Source: Bacillota bacterium
GTDB taxonomy: Bacteria; Bacillota; Clostridia; Oscillospirales; Ruminococcaceae
Assembly (NCBI GenBank): GCA_023433405.1
Contig: JAEZCT010000054.1
Coordinates: 62,001-126,000 of the forward strand
DNA: 64,000 nt
Direction of reading: 5' to 3'
Program-made: the position numbers and the translations under genes
Notes under the pieces: generated by a model
What the model saw: the letters and a program-made list of their open reading frames with translations, nothing else
Databases searched by the model: none
Told to the model about the DNA's origin: nothing
Part shown: piece by piece, positions 8,736-16,900 of the stretch
Layout of the letters: each line of letters begins with the position of its first letter
Numbering within the stretch: position 1 is the first letter of the stretch

Positions 8736-9511
8736 CAGCCCGTCACCCTTCCTCCCCTTTTTTTGCTTCCCTTTTTGCGGCGGTCCTCCGCATCCTTCTC
8801 TATTAAGTCATAAAGACAGGTAATGGCGTCACTCAGACCACCCAGGCGATCAATCAGCCCTGCCTTTACGGCAGTAGCCCCATCCAGTACAGAGCCCACA
8901 TCCATTAGCAGCTCGCCGGACTTGGTCATGAGAGCTCTAAACTCCTCCGCTTGAATGGAGGAATTCTCACAAACAAAGCGGACGATTCGCTCCTGCATCT
9001 TATCAAAATACGAAAGCGTTTGTGGTACCCCCAGCACCATCCCCGTCAGACGTATGGGGTGAATGGTCATGCTTGCACTGGAAACAATAAAAGACCGTTT
9101 AGCACATACAGCAAGTGGAACCCCTATGGAATGACCCCCGCCCAGCACCAATGACACCGTAGGCTTTTTCATGCCCGCAATCAGTTCGGCAATCGCAAGC
9201 CCGGCTTCCACATCTCCGCCAACAGTATTAAGAATAATGATTAGACCTTCAATCTCAGGATCCTCTTCAATTGCTACGAGCTGCGGGATGACATGCTCGT
9301 ATTTCGTAGTTTTATTCTGAGGTGGCAAGATATAATGACCTTCAACCTGACCTACGATGGTAAGGCAATGGATGGTATGCTCCCCTTTACGCTGGGTAAC
9401 CGATCCGGATTGCTGAATCTGCTCCGCCTGCTGAGTTTGCTCGGCTACCTCCGCTACAGATTGCTCGTCCGTGTTGCTATTTGAAGAAGACTCTTTGCGT
9501 TTTTTGCTCAC
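8735..9511 (-). CDS. tepA: TepA/YmfB-like ClpP-family serine protease
   Basis: ClpP-fold protein related to the translocation-enhancing protease of Bacillus. After a Gln/Ser-rich N-terminus (about 1-45) it has the ClpP core: LNTVGGDVEAGLAIAELI, then GGHSIGVPLAVCAKR with the nucleophile-position Ser, then a histidine-containing SMTIHPIRLTG. The GTG start follows GGAGG by seven bases; the open frame extends to 9559 but without a ribosome-binding site. First gene of the ylzJ-uppP-spoIIIE block, with a promoter at 9649-9677. It may degrade signal peptides or other small substrates; the substrate is unknown. Confidence 0.88.
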   Translation of the reverse strand: MSKKRKESSSNSNTDEQSVAEVAEQTQQAEQIQQSGSVTQRKGEHTIHCLTIVGQVEGHYILPPQNKTTKYEHVIPQLVAIEEDPEIEGLIIILNTVGGDVEAGLAIAELIAGMKKPTVSLVLGGGHSIGVPLAVCAKRSFIVSSASMTIHPIRLTGMVLGVPQTLSYFDKMQERIVRFVCENSSIQAEEFRALMTKSGELLMDVGSVLDGATAVKAGLIDRLGGLSDAITCLYDLIEKDAEDRRKKGSKKRGGRVTG

Positions 9512-9648
9512 AACAATACCTCCGCGCTTTTGTCCTAATGCACCAGTTATTCTTTCCATGTTTGCGGCAGGTATTCTTTTTTATCGGTTGAAATATCACT
9601 AGGTTTCGCCCATATAAACTGGTAAAACCAAGCGCAAAGTTCTTAATT

Positions 9649-9677
9649 ATTATAGCAATTATTGAGGCTATAAACAA
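9649..9677 (-). promoter_or_regulatory. Sigma-A type promoter of the tepA block
   Basis: Minus strand: TTGTTT (9677-9672), 17 bases, TATAAT (9654-9649), preceded by TGC as an extended -10. It would give a leader of about 130 bases before tepA. Confidence 0.6.
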
Positions 9678-9769
9678 TAGCAAGATATACAAAAACAAGT
9701 CGATGCGAACATATTTTCGATAATCACCAAAATTACATTCATTTCTTTATATTATTTCAAAAAAAGATG

Positions 9770-9798
9770 TTGACGAAACTGAAAATATTGTGTATAAT
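9770..9798 (+). promoter_or_regulatory. Promoter of the tRNA-Ala gene
   Basis: TTGACG (9770-9775), 17-base spacer, TATAAT (9793-9798), about 24 bases before the mature tRNA 5' end: a near-consensus housekeeping promoter as expected for a stable RNA. Confidence 0.85.
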
Positions 9799-9821
9799 AA
9801 TTTACGTTGCACCAGTAATAT

Positions 9822-9897
<76 letters not shown>

Positions 9898-9910
9898 AGA
9901 TGTTGTGTCG

Positions 9911-9944
9911 AAAAAAGCCGATTGCTGTTGCAGTTGGCTTTTTT
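9911..9944 (+). terminator. Intrinsic terminator of tRNA-Ala
   Basis: AAAAAAGCC pairs with GGCTTTTTT around a short loop, 13 bases after the tRNA. Confidence 0.85.
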
Positions 9945-10037
9945 CGTTTTTGTGGTAGAATAAGGTGCAACAAAAATTTTGAGGAAAGGAGTTTTATAAC
10001 ATATGGAAAACAGCATTATTTGGAGGGCTGTACCTAA

Positions 10038-10137
10038 TTCTATTCTCCGATAAAAGTGTTGATAAAAATCCGCGTCAAAATCCATAAATTAAAGATTTTG
10101 ACTTGATTTTTATACACTTTTTAATCGGATAATAGTA
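10038..10137. repeat. Palindromic MITE-like element, copy 3 (young subfamily)
   Basis: A 100-bp element, near identical to those at 21515 and 44725 (starting TTCTATTCTCCGAT, ending CGGATAATAGTA), with TAA on both sides (10035-10037, 10138-10140). It lies between the tRNA terminator and the AT-rich acetyltransferase gene. Confidence 0.9.
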
Positions 10138-10166
10138 TAAGTAGTCCTCCGCAAAAGGAGAAAATT

Positions 10167-10703
10167 ATGTTTTTTAAAGAGCTTGAAACAAACAGATTGA
10201 TGTTAAAAAATATTTGCGGTGAAGATAGAGAATTTATTTTAAAGCAGTTTTCTGATGATGCAATAAATCAATATTTATTTGACGCTGAACCTGTGCGTAA
10301 TTTGGAAGAAGCCGATGAAATAATTAATTTTTACGTTCAGCCAGAACCAAGAGGACAACACCGTTGGATATTAATATTAAAAAGTAATGGCAATAAAATT
10401 GGTACTTGCGGATTTCATTGCTGGGATAAAAATAATTGCTCTGTTGAAATTGGATATGATTTACAGGTGCAGCATTGGGGACAGGGCTTGATGACAGAAG
10501 CATTAAAGGAAATTCTTTCGTTTGCTTTGCATAACATGAGTGTAAAGAAGATAGATGCGCATATTTATGTAGATAACCAAAAATCAATAGCCATAATTCA
10601 AAAGTTTGGATTTAAATATAACGGTAAAACAGAAATGTGTATATTTAGAGATAAGGAATATCTACATGACATTTATTCATTGGATTGTTCTACATCAAAA
10701 TGA
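10167..10703 (+). CDS. GNAT family N-acetyltransferase (RimJ/RimL type), AT-rich
   Basis: The 178-residue protein has the LETNRLMLKNI start of RimJ/RimL-like acetyltransferases, the acetyl-CoA-binding segment with VQHWGQGLMTEALKEIL, and the closing DNQKSIAIIQKFGFKYNG motif. It follows a clear AAAAGGAG site. Its base composition (roughly one third G+C, A/T in most third positions) is strikingly different from its neighbours at about 50 percent, which suggests recent acquisition; it stands alone just downstream of a tRNA gene and a mobile repeat. The acceptor (ribosomal protein, amino acid or drug) is not predictable. Confidence 0.88.
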   Translation: MFFKELETNRLMLKNICGEDREFILKQFSDDAINQYLFDAEPVRNLEEADEIINFYVQPEPRGQHRWILILKSNGNKIGTCGFHCWDKNNCSVEIGYDLQVQHWGQGLMTEALKEILSFALHNMSVKKIDAHIYVDNQKSIAIIQKFGFKYNGKTEMCIFRDKEYLHDIYSLDCSTSK

Positions 10704-10830
10704 GTATACTGTGAGCTTTCCTGCCTGGCATCTATAATTACAAAAACACTTTAGTTAACTGGCGTGAAAGCGTCTTGACCAACTTGAAGACCATGTGACA
10801 AACGAGAGTGCGAATCCTGAGTCCTATAAT

Positions 10831-10855
10831 AGCCCGTCTCGTAAAGAGGCGGGCT
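10831..10855 (+). terminator. Terminator-like hairpin after the acetyltransferase gene
   Basis: AGCCCGTCTC pairs with GAGGCGGGCT over a GTAAA loop, then TTGTTG. A promoter begins three bases after it. Confidence 0.7.
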
Positions 10856-10857
10856 TG

Positions 10858-10887
10858 TTGTCATAATTGCGACTTTTGTGATATACT
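10858..10887 (+). promoter_or_regulatory. Sigma-A type promoter of the ABC-F gene
   Basis: TTGTCA (10858-10863), 18 bases, TATACT (10882-10887). It leaves a leader of about 130 bases that contains a 12-codon open frame (10941-10979, MLLYFLLLRLLI) and no other obvious feature. Confidence 0.6.
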
Positions 10888-11024
10888 ATCCCGTAGCATA
10901 ATTTTCGGTTCTTCATTATCGGGTATCGCTCCCGCGCGGCATGTTATTATATTTTTTGCTGTTGCGGCTGCTGATATAACACGAATTGCGCCTATGATCA
11001 AAAGAAATAATGTTGGAGGCTTCC

Positions 11025-12578
11025 ATGAGCATATTAAATGTTGAGAATGTAACTTACGGGTTTGGCGCGAGAACAATCTTGGATAATGCAACATTTCGGC
11101 TGTTAAAGGGTGAGCATGTAGGCCTCGTGGGTGCAAACGGCGAGGGTAAATCAACCTTTTTAAAAATTATCACAGGGGAGCTGTCACCGGACGAGGGAAC
11201 TGTAAACTGGTGCAACCGCATTACCACGGGGTACCTCGACCAAAGCAGCACGCTGACCAAGGGTAAAACCATTCGCGACGTCCTGCGCGAGGCGTTCGCC
11301 AAAATGTACCTGATGGAACAGGAAATGCTGGAAATGTATGAACGCATGTCAGATTGCGGCGAAGATGAAATGGCGCAGCTGATGGAGGACGTTGGAGAAA
11401 TACAGGAAACGCTGGAGCACAGCGGCTTTTATGCGCTGGATTCCCGCATTGAGGAGTTTGCGGGCGGCTTAGGGCTGCGGGAGGTTGGATTGGATAAGGA
11501 TGTGGGTGAGCTGAGCGGAGGGCAGCGCACAAAGGTGCTTCTTACCAAGCTCTTGCTTGAGAACCCCATGATTTTGATTTTGGACGAGCCCACGAATTTC
11601 TTGGATGAAAACCATATCGTGTGGCTTACAAACTTTTTAAAGAACTACGAAAATGCGTTTATTCTTGTTTCTCATGATATCCCGTTTTTAAATTCTGTCG
11701 TAAATGTCATTTATCATGTAGAAAACGCGATATTGACGCGCTATAAGGGTAACTATGATTACTTTTTGGCAACCAGCGAGCTGAAAAAGCGGCAGCTGGA
11801 ACAAGCCTATGAAAAGCAACAAAAAGAAATTTCGCGCCTTGAGGACTTTGTGGCCCGCAATAAGGCCAGGGTTGCCACCAGTAATATGGCAAAGAGTCGT
11901 CAAAAACGACTGGATAACATGGATATTATTGAGCTTGGTCGTGAAAAGCTTAAGCCCGTATTCTCGTTTACCCCAGCCCGAACCACCGGAAAGGTCGTAA
12001 TTGAGGCGAAAGACCTGGTGCTAGGCTATGACGAGCCGCTTACTGCTGCGCTTAATTTACAGATAGAGCGGGGGCAAAAAATCGCCATCAAGGGCGTCAA
12101 TGGTTTAGGCAAGTCTACGCTGCTCAAAACATTGCTGGGTATCCAGCCACCCATCTCTGGAAAGGTGGATATTGACCCTTTTGTTGAATGCGGTTACTTT
12201 GAGCAGGAGAGTGTATCAGGCAGCAACACGGCGCTGGATGAAATTTGGAGAATGTACCCTTCCATGACCAACGCCCAGGTGCGCGGCGCTTTGGCAAAAT
12301 GCGGCTTAACCGCGGAACATATCGGCAGCCAGATGAAGGTTCTCAGCGGAGGCGAAAACGCCAAGGTGCGTTTATGCAAGCTAATGCTGCAAACCATGAA
12401 TTTGCTGGTGCTTGACGAACCGACAAACCATCTTGACACAGATGCAAAGGATGCGCTGAAGACTGCGCTTTGTGAGTTTAGGGGAACATTGCTGATTGTG
12501 AGCCATGAACCGGATTTTTATATGGATGTGGTGTCAAATGTTTGGAATCTTGAGGAATGGACTACGAAAATAGTGTAA
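11025..12578 (+). CDS. ABC-F family ATPase (YkpA/YbiT-like translation factor)
   Basis: Two ABC ATPase domains without membrane segments. Domain 1: Walker A GANGEGKST, signature LSGGQRTKVLL, Walker B ILDEPTNFLD. The inter-domain linker contains the basic ARNKARVATSNMAKSRQK segment. Domain 2: GVNGLGKST, LSGGENAKVRL, LVLDEPTNHLD. ABC-F proteins bind the ribosomal E site and relieve stalling; the sequence matches the housekeeping YkpA/YbiT branch rather than antibiotic-resistance members. The ATG follows GGAGG by five bases; an upstream ATG at 11010 overlaps that site and is rejected. Confidence 0.93.
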   Translation: MSILNVENVTYGFGARTILDNATFRLLKGEHVGLVGANGEGKSTFLKIITGELSPDEGTVNWCNRITTGYLDQSSTLTKGKTIRDVLREAFAKMYLMEQEMLEMYERMSDCGEDEMAQLMEDVGEIQETLEHSGFYALDSRIEEFAGGLGLREVGLDKDVGELSGGQRTKVLLTKLLLENPMILILDEPTNFLDENHIVWLTNFLKNYENAFILVSHDIPFLNSVVNVIYHVENAILTRYKGNYDYFLATSELKKRQLEQAYEKQQKEISRLEDFVARNKARVATSNMAKSRQKRLDNMDIIELGREKLKPVFSFTPARTTGKVVIEAKDLVLGYDEPLTAALNLQIERGQKIAIKGVNGLGKSTLLKTLLGIQPPISGKVDIDPFVECGYFEQESVSGSNTALDEIWRMYPSMTNAQVRGALAKCGLTAEHIGSQMKVLSGGENAKVRLCKLMLQTMNLLVLDEPTNHLDTDAKDALKTALCEFRGTLLIVSHEPDFYMDVVSNVWNLEEWTTKIV

Positions 12579-12635
12579 TCAAACGCTCATGAGGTTGGAT
12601 ATGCCTGCCCGGCTGCATTGATTTCTTCAAAAACC

Positions 12636-12664
12636 TTGCATCTGTTTTCATTCTATTCTATAAT
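12636..12664 (+). promoter_or_regulatory. Sigma-A type promoter of a flavin reductase gene
   Basis: TTGCAT (12636-12641), 17 bases, TATAAT (12659-12664), about 32 bases before the TTG start at 12703. Confidence 0.75.
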
Positions 12665-12702
12665 TTGAAGTAATTTTATAACAGGAAGAAGGGGCAACCG
12701 AT

Positions 12703-13239
12703 TTGAAGAAGGAAATCGACGTCTTTGATTACGCCAGTGAGATTATGAAAGCGCTCAAGTCCGGCGTTCTTTTGACAACAAAGGCAAACGGCACCGTCAA
12801 CACCATGACAATCTCTTGGGGGACGCTGGGAATAGAATGGGGAAAGCCCATTTTTACTGCCTTTGTCAGAGAACACCGTTTTACTAAGCTTCAGTTGGAT
12901 GAAAACCCTGAATTCACCGTAAGCATTCCGGTTGGGGTATTCGATAAGAAGATATTAGGGGTGTGCGGTACAAAATCCGGCCGTGACGTGGATAAAATTA
13001 AAGAGCTGAGCTTAACACCTGTAGCCGCTGAGATGGTTTCTTCCCCCGCTATGAAGGAGCTGCCCTTAACCTTGGAATGCAGAGTGATTTACAAGCAAGA
13101 GCAGGATAAGAACGCGATATCGGCTGAGGATTTGGCCGCCTGCTACCCTCAGGATGTGGATAGCTTGTTTCACGGCGCCAATAAGGATTTTCACACCGCG
13201 TATTACGGTGAAATTGTCAGCGCTTATATTGTTGAGTAG
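12703..13239 (+). CDS. Flavin reductase family (FMN-binding split-barrel) protein
   Basis: The 178-residue protein has the split-barrel flavin-reductase pattern: GVLLTTKANGTVNTMTISWG near the start, then FTAFVREHRFTKLQLDENPEFTVSIP and the central GTKSGRDVDK segment. Proteins of this group bind FMN and reduce it or act as small NAD(P)H-dependent oxidoreductases. The start is TTG, with AGAAGGGG about eight bases upstream and a good promoter before it. A second, distant family member lies at 17498-18079. Substrate unknown. Confidence 0.85.
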   Translation: MKKEIDVFDYASEIMKALKSGVLLTTKANGTVNTMTISWGTLGIEWGKPIFTAFVREHRFTKLQLDENPEFTVSIPVGVFDKKILGVCGTKSGRDVDKIKELSLTPVAAEMVSSPAMKELPLTLECRVIYKQEQDKNAISAEDLAACYPQDVDSLFHGANKDFHTAYYGEIVSAYIVE

Positions 13240-13283
13240 TTCGCCCAAAGTTCTACAGAATCTTAAGCGGAGGATAACTTTCA

Positions 13284-13831
13284 TTGGGTATCAGACTGGA
13301 AACCAACAGACTGGAGCTTATTGCCCTCACCCCGGCGCAATTGCATCAATGGCTGCGAGATGTTTCGAACTTAGAAAAGGAGCTCTCCTGCCATATATCA
13401 ACTCCGGTGGGTTTTTTTAGGGATATTGTATGTGCGCAATTGGAGTTTACCCAAAAGGATCCGCAAAATTATCTTTGGCACAGCTTCTGGCTACTCGTGC
13501 GCAAATCCGACCGGGTTGCGGTAGGCTCTGCAGATTTTAAAACAATACCCGATGAGCGCGGCGAGGTAGAAATCGGCTATGGGCTTGACCAGGAATTTGA
13601 GCATAATGGATATATGACGGAGGCTGTACAGGCGATGTGCAGCTGGGCGATGCAGCAGGAGGGGGGGGGTTGGCTGTCACCGCCGAAACGGAACTGGATG
13701 GTGCCGCATCCCAACGCGTCTTAATCCGCTGCGGGTTTTTGGAAGAATCGCGAGCCCATACTATTTGGTGGAAATTAACCCCCAAGCCAGCTGCTTTTTT
13801 TGAGGAGAGTAGTATTAGTACCACAGAGTAA
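13284..13831 (+). pseudogene. GNAT acetyltransferase interrupted by a frameshift in a nine-G run
   Basis: The first frame (13284 to a stop at 13724) begins MGIRLETNRLELIALTP after GGAGG and encodes the first two thirds of a GNAT domain. At 13661-13669 there are nine consecutive G. Beyond it, the GNAT end (LAVTAETELDGAASQRVLIR, then CGF) continues in another frame to a stop at 13831. Seven or ten G would restore one 180-odd-residue protein. This may be a true pseudogene, a phase-variable switch, or a sequencing error in the homopolymer. The last twenty codons of the second frame run through a fragment of the dispersed repeat, so the natural C-terminus may also be altered. Confidence 0.75.
13793..13820. 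repeat. Right-end fragment of the dispersed palindromic repeat
   Basis: CTTTTTTTGAGGAGAG then AGTATTAGTA resembles the right end of full copies (CTCTTTTTGAGGGGATTAGTA, here with a small insertion). It overlaps the 3' end of the broken acetyltransferase gene. Confidence 0.4.
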
Positions 13832-13894
13832 ATTACAGTCTTGTACTGTTTTACAGTTTATGGTTATTGGGATACATGAAAGGATGTGTACGCG

Positions 13895-14266
13895 TTGATT
13901 GAAGGGATTACGCTAGGCAACGTCATGGTGGACTGTGATGATGATAATAGGTTGTGGGATTTTTATGCCGAACTGCTAGGCTGGGAGAAATGTGTTTTAT
14001 ACGACCTCCCCGCTGTGCGTAGTCAGGAGGGCATTGTGTTTTTGTTTATCCGGGAGGAGGGCTACCGCCCCCCTGTTTGGCCGGAAGAAGCAGAAAAACA
14101 GCAAAAACAGATGCATTTTGATTTTCAGGTGCCCGATGTCCCCGCCGCAGTCCGTTATGCCGAGACATTAGGTGCCGTTAAAGCTGCACAGCAGTATGGC
14201 GGTGCGCATTTTGTGACGATGTTTGATCCCGCGGGGCATCCGTTCTGCCTGTGCTTAAAGGATTGA
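13895..14266 (+). CDS. VOC family (glyoxalase/bleomycin-resistance fold) protein
   Basis: About 123 residues. The paired beta-alpha-beta-beta-beta fold is indicated by GNVMVDCDDDNRLWDFYAELLGWEK at the start and HFDFQVPDVPAAVRYAETLGA followed by HFVTMFDPAGHPFCLC at the end. VOC proteins include dioxygenases, isomerases and antibiotic-binding proteins; nothing here fixes the substrate. The TTG at 13895 is preferred because AAAGGA lies ten bases upstream; a GTG at 13886 would be only two bases from it. Confidence 0.83.
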   Translation: MIEGITLGNVMVDCDDDNRLWDFYAELLGWEKCVLYDLPAVRSQEGIVFLFIREEGYRPPVWPEEAEKQQKQMHFDFQVPDVPAAVRYAETLGAVKAAQQYGGAHFVTMFDPAGHPFCLCLKD

Positions 14267-14386
14267 CTCTACGGTTCCTTCGGGACTAATTTGCATACTT
14301 TGTTGAAAAGCTGTTGATAGTGTGGAAAATCACGCGTTAGTCTGTTTTTGTAATAAAGCGCACAGTGAAACTGATAAAACTAAATG

Positions 14387-14432
14387 ATAAACCGTACGGC
14401 AAGGCTGTTCGTTGCTGTGCGGTTTATTTTTT
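14387..14432 (+). terminator. Intrinsic terminator after the VOC gene
   Basis: ATAAACCG pairs with CGGTTTAT, with an inner GGCAA/TTGC stem, followed by six T. Confidence 0.75.
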
Positions 14433-14596
14433 AATTTCACTTAAAGCGCGATTCGTATTTTAGGCCATCCTTATCGGGTTTTGATGAAAGCTTCATCTTC
14501 TCAAAAGGTTACGCTTCGGCAGCGCAAAATAAAGGGTTATAGCTACTCTTAAGTTACTGAAAACCACGTCGAAAGCCTTGACGGTTTTCGACACTA

Positions 14597-14623
14597 TTGT
14601 TATTTGGCTTGATATGGTATAAT
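14597..14623 (+). promoter_or_regulatory. Possible extended -10 promoter of the DUF2500 gene
   Basis: TGGTATAAT (TATAAT at 14618-14623) with a weak, short-spaced TTGTTA at 14597. It follows a GTCGAAAGC/GTTTTCGAC hairpin (14568-14592). The rest of the 14267-14718 gap holds only the terminator and a repeat fragment. Confidence 0.4.
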
Positions 14624-14640
14624 ACTTTAGAACCTAAAGA

Positions 14641-14681
14641 TTTTCACTTGTCCTGATTCACTTTTTAATCGGTTATTAGTA
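14641..14681. repeat. Right-half fragment of the dispersed palindromic repeat
   Basis: TTTTCACTTG...CACTTTTTAATCGGTTATTAGTA matches the right arm of full copies; the left arm is missing. It lies just before the DUF2500 gene, so any transcript of that gene carries it in the leader. Confidence 0.6.
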
Positions 14682-14718
14682 TATGGCTTCACACCGATAG
14701 ACTGCGGAGGTTATTCGT

Positions 14719-15120
14719 ATGTTTTATTCACCCTTTAATGGCGTTGTTTCTGTGATGTTTGGCATTATCCCTATAATAGTTTTGTTGGTGTTTGTTGTTG
14801 TTTTCGGCATCATCATCGTTACTGCGGTAAGGGGAGCTGGCCAATGGAAACACAACAAGCAGTCCCCTGTGCTTACGGTGGACGCTGTTGTGGTGGCTAA
14901 ACGCGGGGACGTGCATCATCGTCATCACAATGCTGGTACGGACGGTATCTCAAACTCTGCTTATTCCACAACCTATTTTATTACCTTTGAGGTAGCAAGC
15001 GGCGACCGCATGGAGTTTCAGGTGAGAGACACCGAGTATGGCCTTTTGGTGGAACGGGATGCCGGCCGCCTGACGTTTCAGGGAACCCGCTATCTAAGCT
15101 TTGCACGCAGTAGAACGTAG
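14719..15120 (+). CDS. DUF2500 domain-containing membrane protein
   Basis: The 133-residue protein has one N-terminal membrane helix (about 13-36) and a soluble beta-rich domain ending in the family pattern STTYFITFEVASGDRMEFQV and GRLTFQGTRYLSF. A His-rich HHRHHN segment precedes it, also typical of this family. DUF2500 proteins have no known function; they resemble small single-pass envelope proteins. A GGAGG lies ten bases before the ATG. Stands alone between two intergenic gaps. Confidence 0.85.
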   Translation: MFYSPFNGVVSVMFGIIPIIVLLVFVVVFGIIIVTAVRGAGQWKHNKQSPVLTVDAVVVAKRGDVHHRHHNAGTDGISNSAYSTTYFITFEVASGDRMEFQVRDTEYGLLVERDAGRLTFQGTRYLSFARSRT

Positions 15121-15463
15121 CAACGCTTAAAAATACATACGCAAAACTGTAAAATGGCTTGTTTTCTCTGTATAACTTCATATTCTTAACTATTCTCATC
15201 TTTTTTGAGCAACAATAACATGGTATAATGTTTTTCAATGAAACCGCACCATCCGACGTAATTCCCGCTGTTTCTACATTCCAACGGTCTCTCGTTATGT
15301 TGCCCAAAAAATGAGTATCCTTGCCCTGCTTCTTTTCGCTCCCTTAGTATTTTGGGGGACTAAACGGCAGTGTGCCGTCATAATAATCACTGCATATCAG
15401 CCTGCAGGCATAAGACCGGGCAGGGTATTTCTATGACAACAGTATAGATAGGGATAACTACAG
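15121..15463. other. Intergenic region without a recognised gene
   Basis: Contains an isolated extended -10-like TGGTATAAT (15221-15229), a small perfect hairpin ACGGCA-GTG-TGCCGT (15364-15378) and the palindrome GCCTGCAGGC. A 41-codon open frame at 15311-15436 has no ribosome-binding site. The flippase start at 15464 has AGGG about ten bases upstream. Nothing else is evident. Confidence 0.5.
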
Positions 15464-16882
15464 ATGAACCAAATTAAAAAACTCGCCTCCAACACATTGA
15501 TATTTGGCATTGGCACCTTCAGCTCAAAGCTCCTGGTTTTTCTTTTGATGCCGTTATATACAAAGGTTCTTTCGCCGGCGGATTATAACGTCGTGGAGCT
15601 TGTAACCGGTACCGCAAACTTTATCATCCCCATCACCGCGGTTTGTATTGGAGAGGCGATTATCCGGTTTGGGTTGGATAACAGCGTACACAAGAGCGAT
15701 GTGTTTTCGGCGGGTGTTTTGACGGTGCTAATCGGGTTTGCTTTATTTCTCGGTTTTTATCCGCTCATGTCAGTTATCCCGTTTATAAAGGGCTATGTGC
15801 CTCTTGTGTACCTGTATGTTCTTGCCTCATCTTTAAAGGGTATCTGCTCACAGTTTGTTCGCGCCAAGGGGTATATACGACTGTTTGCCTTCGACGGAAT
15901 TCTTTCCACCGTCCTTATCCTGACATTTAACGTAGTGGGTCTGGTGGTCTTTAAATTGGGAATTGCCGGCTTTGTTCTCGCCACAATCTTCTCCGACATC
16001 ATCTCCGCCTTGTTTCTGACCTGGGTTGCTGGTCTGTGGCGGTATTTTCGCTTTTTGCGAACCGATAAGGCTGTGTGGAAGGCCATGATGCTTTATTCCA
16101 TCCCGCTTATCCCTAACACCGTATTTTTTTGGGTAACCAACCTTTCCGACCGTTATATTGTTACCGCGTTGCTCGGGGCGGATATCAACGGGCTATACTC
16201 CATCGCTTACAAAATACCTACCATTATCACCGCTGTCTCTACTATTTTTATGCAGGCATGGCAGCTCTCCGCGTTTTCTGAGGAGAGCACGAGAAGCAAG
16301 ATAAGGCTCTATTCCAAGGTGTTTGACGGCTATCAATCCTTATTGTTTATTATGGCATCCTGTATCATTCTAGTAATCCAACCTCTCACAAGGATGCTTG
16401 TTGACGAAAGTTTTTATGACAGCTGGGTTTATGTGCCGTTTTTAATTATGTCGGTGGTTTTCTCTTGCTTTGCCACCTTTTTCTCCAGTGTTTATATGGT
16501 GCAAAAAAAGAATACCATGACCATGCTTACCACCTTATCGGGTGCTATTATTAATATTGCTATGAACTTTTTGCTTATTCCAAAATTCGGCGCGAACGGG
16601 GCGGCCTTTGCCACCTTTTTAAGCTACCTCGCGGTGTTTACTATCCGCGCCATCCATTCCCGCCGCTATATTCCCGTTGATGTGGACTGGCCGAGGCTGG
16701 CGGTGAACCTTATGCTTTTATTCTCGCAAACAATTATTATGATTCTGCAGCCCAAGTACTGGCTGTATATCGAAATTGCACTTGCCCTGCTCTGTATTGG
16801 GTTTAACGCGCGAACCATTCTTGTCACCTTCTATCACATTATTGAAAACCGGCACGATAAAGGCAACGCCCCCAGATCCTGA
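15464..16882 (+). CDS. Wzx-type oligosaccharide flippase (polysaccharide biosynthesis protein)
   Basis: The 472-residue protein has twelve to fourteen membrane helices spread evenly. The N-terminus (KKLASNTLIFGIGTFSSKLL, then LYTKVLSPADYNVVELV) is the characteristic opening of the MOP-superfamily flippases that move lipid-linked sugars across the membrane. It is not embedded in a glycan operon: its only partner is the ACT-domain gene 18 bases downstream. A second flippase (32155-33423) serves the main glycan operon, so this one probably handles a different lipid-linked substrate. Confidence 0.9.
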   Translation: MNQIKKLASNTLIFGIGTFSSKLLVFLLMPLYTKVLSPADYNVVELVTGTANFIIPITAVCIGEAIIRFGLDNSVHKSDVFSAGVLTVLIGFALFLGFYPLMSVIPFIKGYVPLVYLYVLASSLKGICSQFVRAKGYIRLFAFDGILSTVLILTFNVVGLVVFKLGIAGFVLATIFSDIISALFLTWVAGLWRYFRFLRTDKAVWKAMMLYSIPLIPNTVFFWVTNLSDRYIVTALLGADINGLYSIAYKIPTIITAVSTIFMQAWQLSAFSEESTRSKIRLYSKVFDGYQSLLFIMASCIILVIQPLTRMLVDESFYDSWVYVPFLIMSVVFSCFATFFSSVYMVQKKNTMTMLTTLSGAIINIAMNFLLIPKFGANGAAFATFLSYLAVFTIRAIHSRRYIPVDVDWPRLAVNLMLLFSQTIIMILQPKYWLYIEIALALLCIGFNARTILVTFYHIIENRHDKGNAPRS

Positions 16883-16900
16883 CGGAAAGGATGTCTTCCA

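Noticed and set aside
11025..12578. ABC-F gene considered as an antibiotic-resistance determinant
   Set aside because: Sequence features fit the housekeeping YkpA/YbiT branch, and the gene has no companion resistance genes or mobile context of its own.
15311..15436. 41-codon open frame before the flippase gene
   Set aside because: No ribosome-binding site, an ordinary length for chance, and mixed hydrophobic and Pro-rich content without a recognisable domain.
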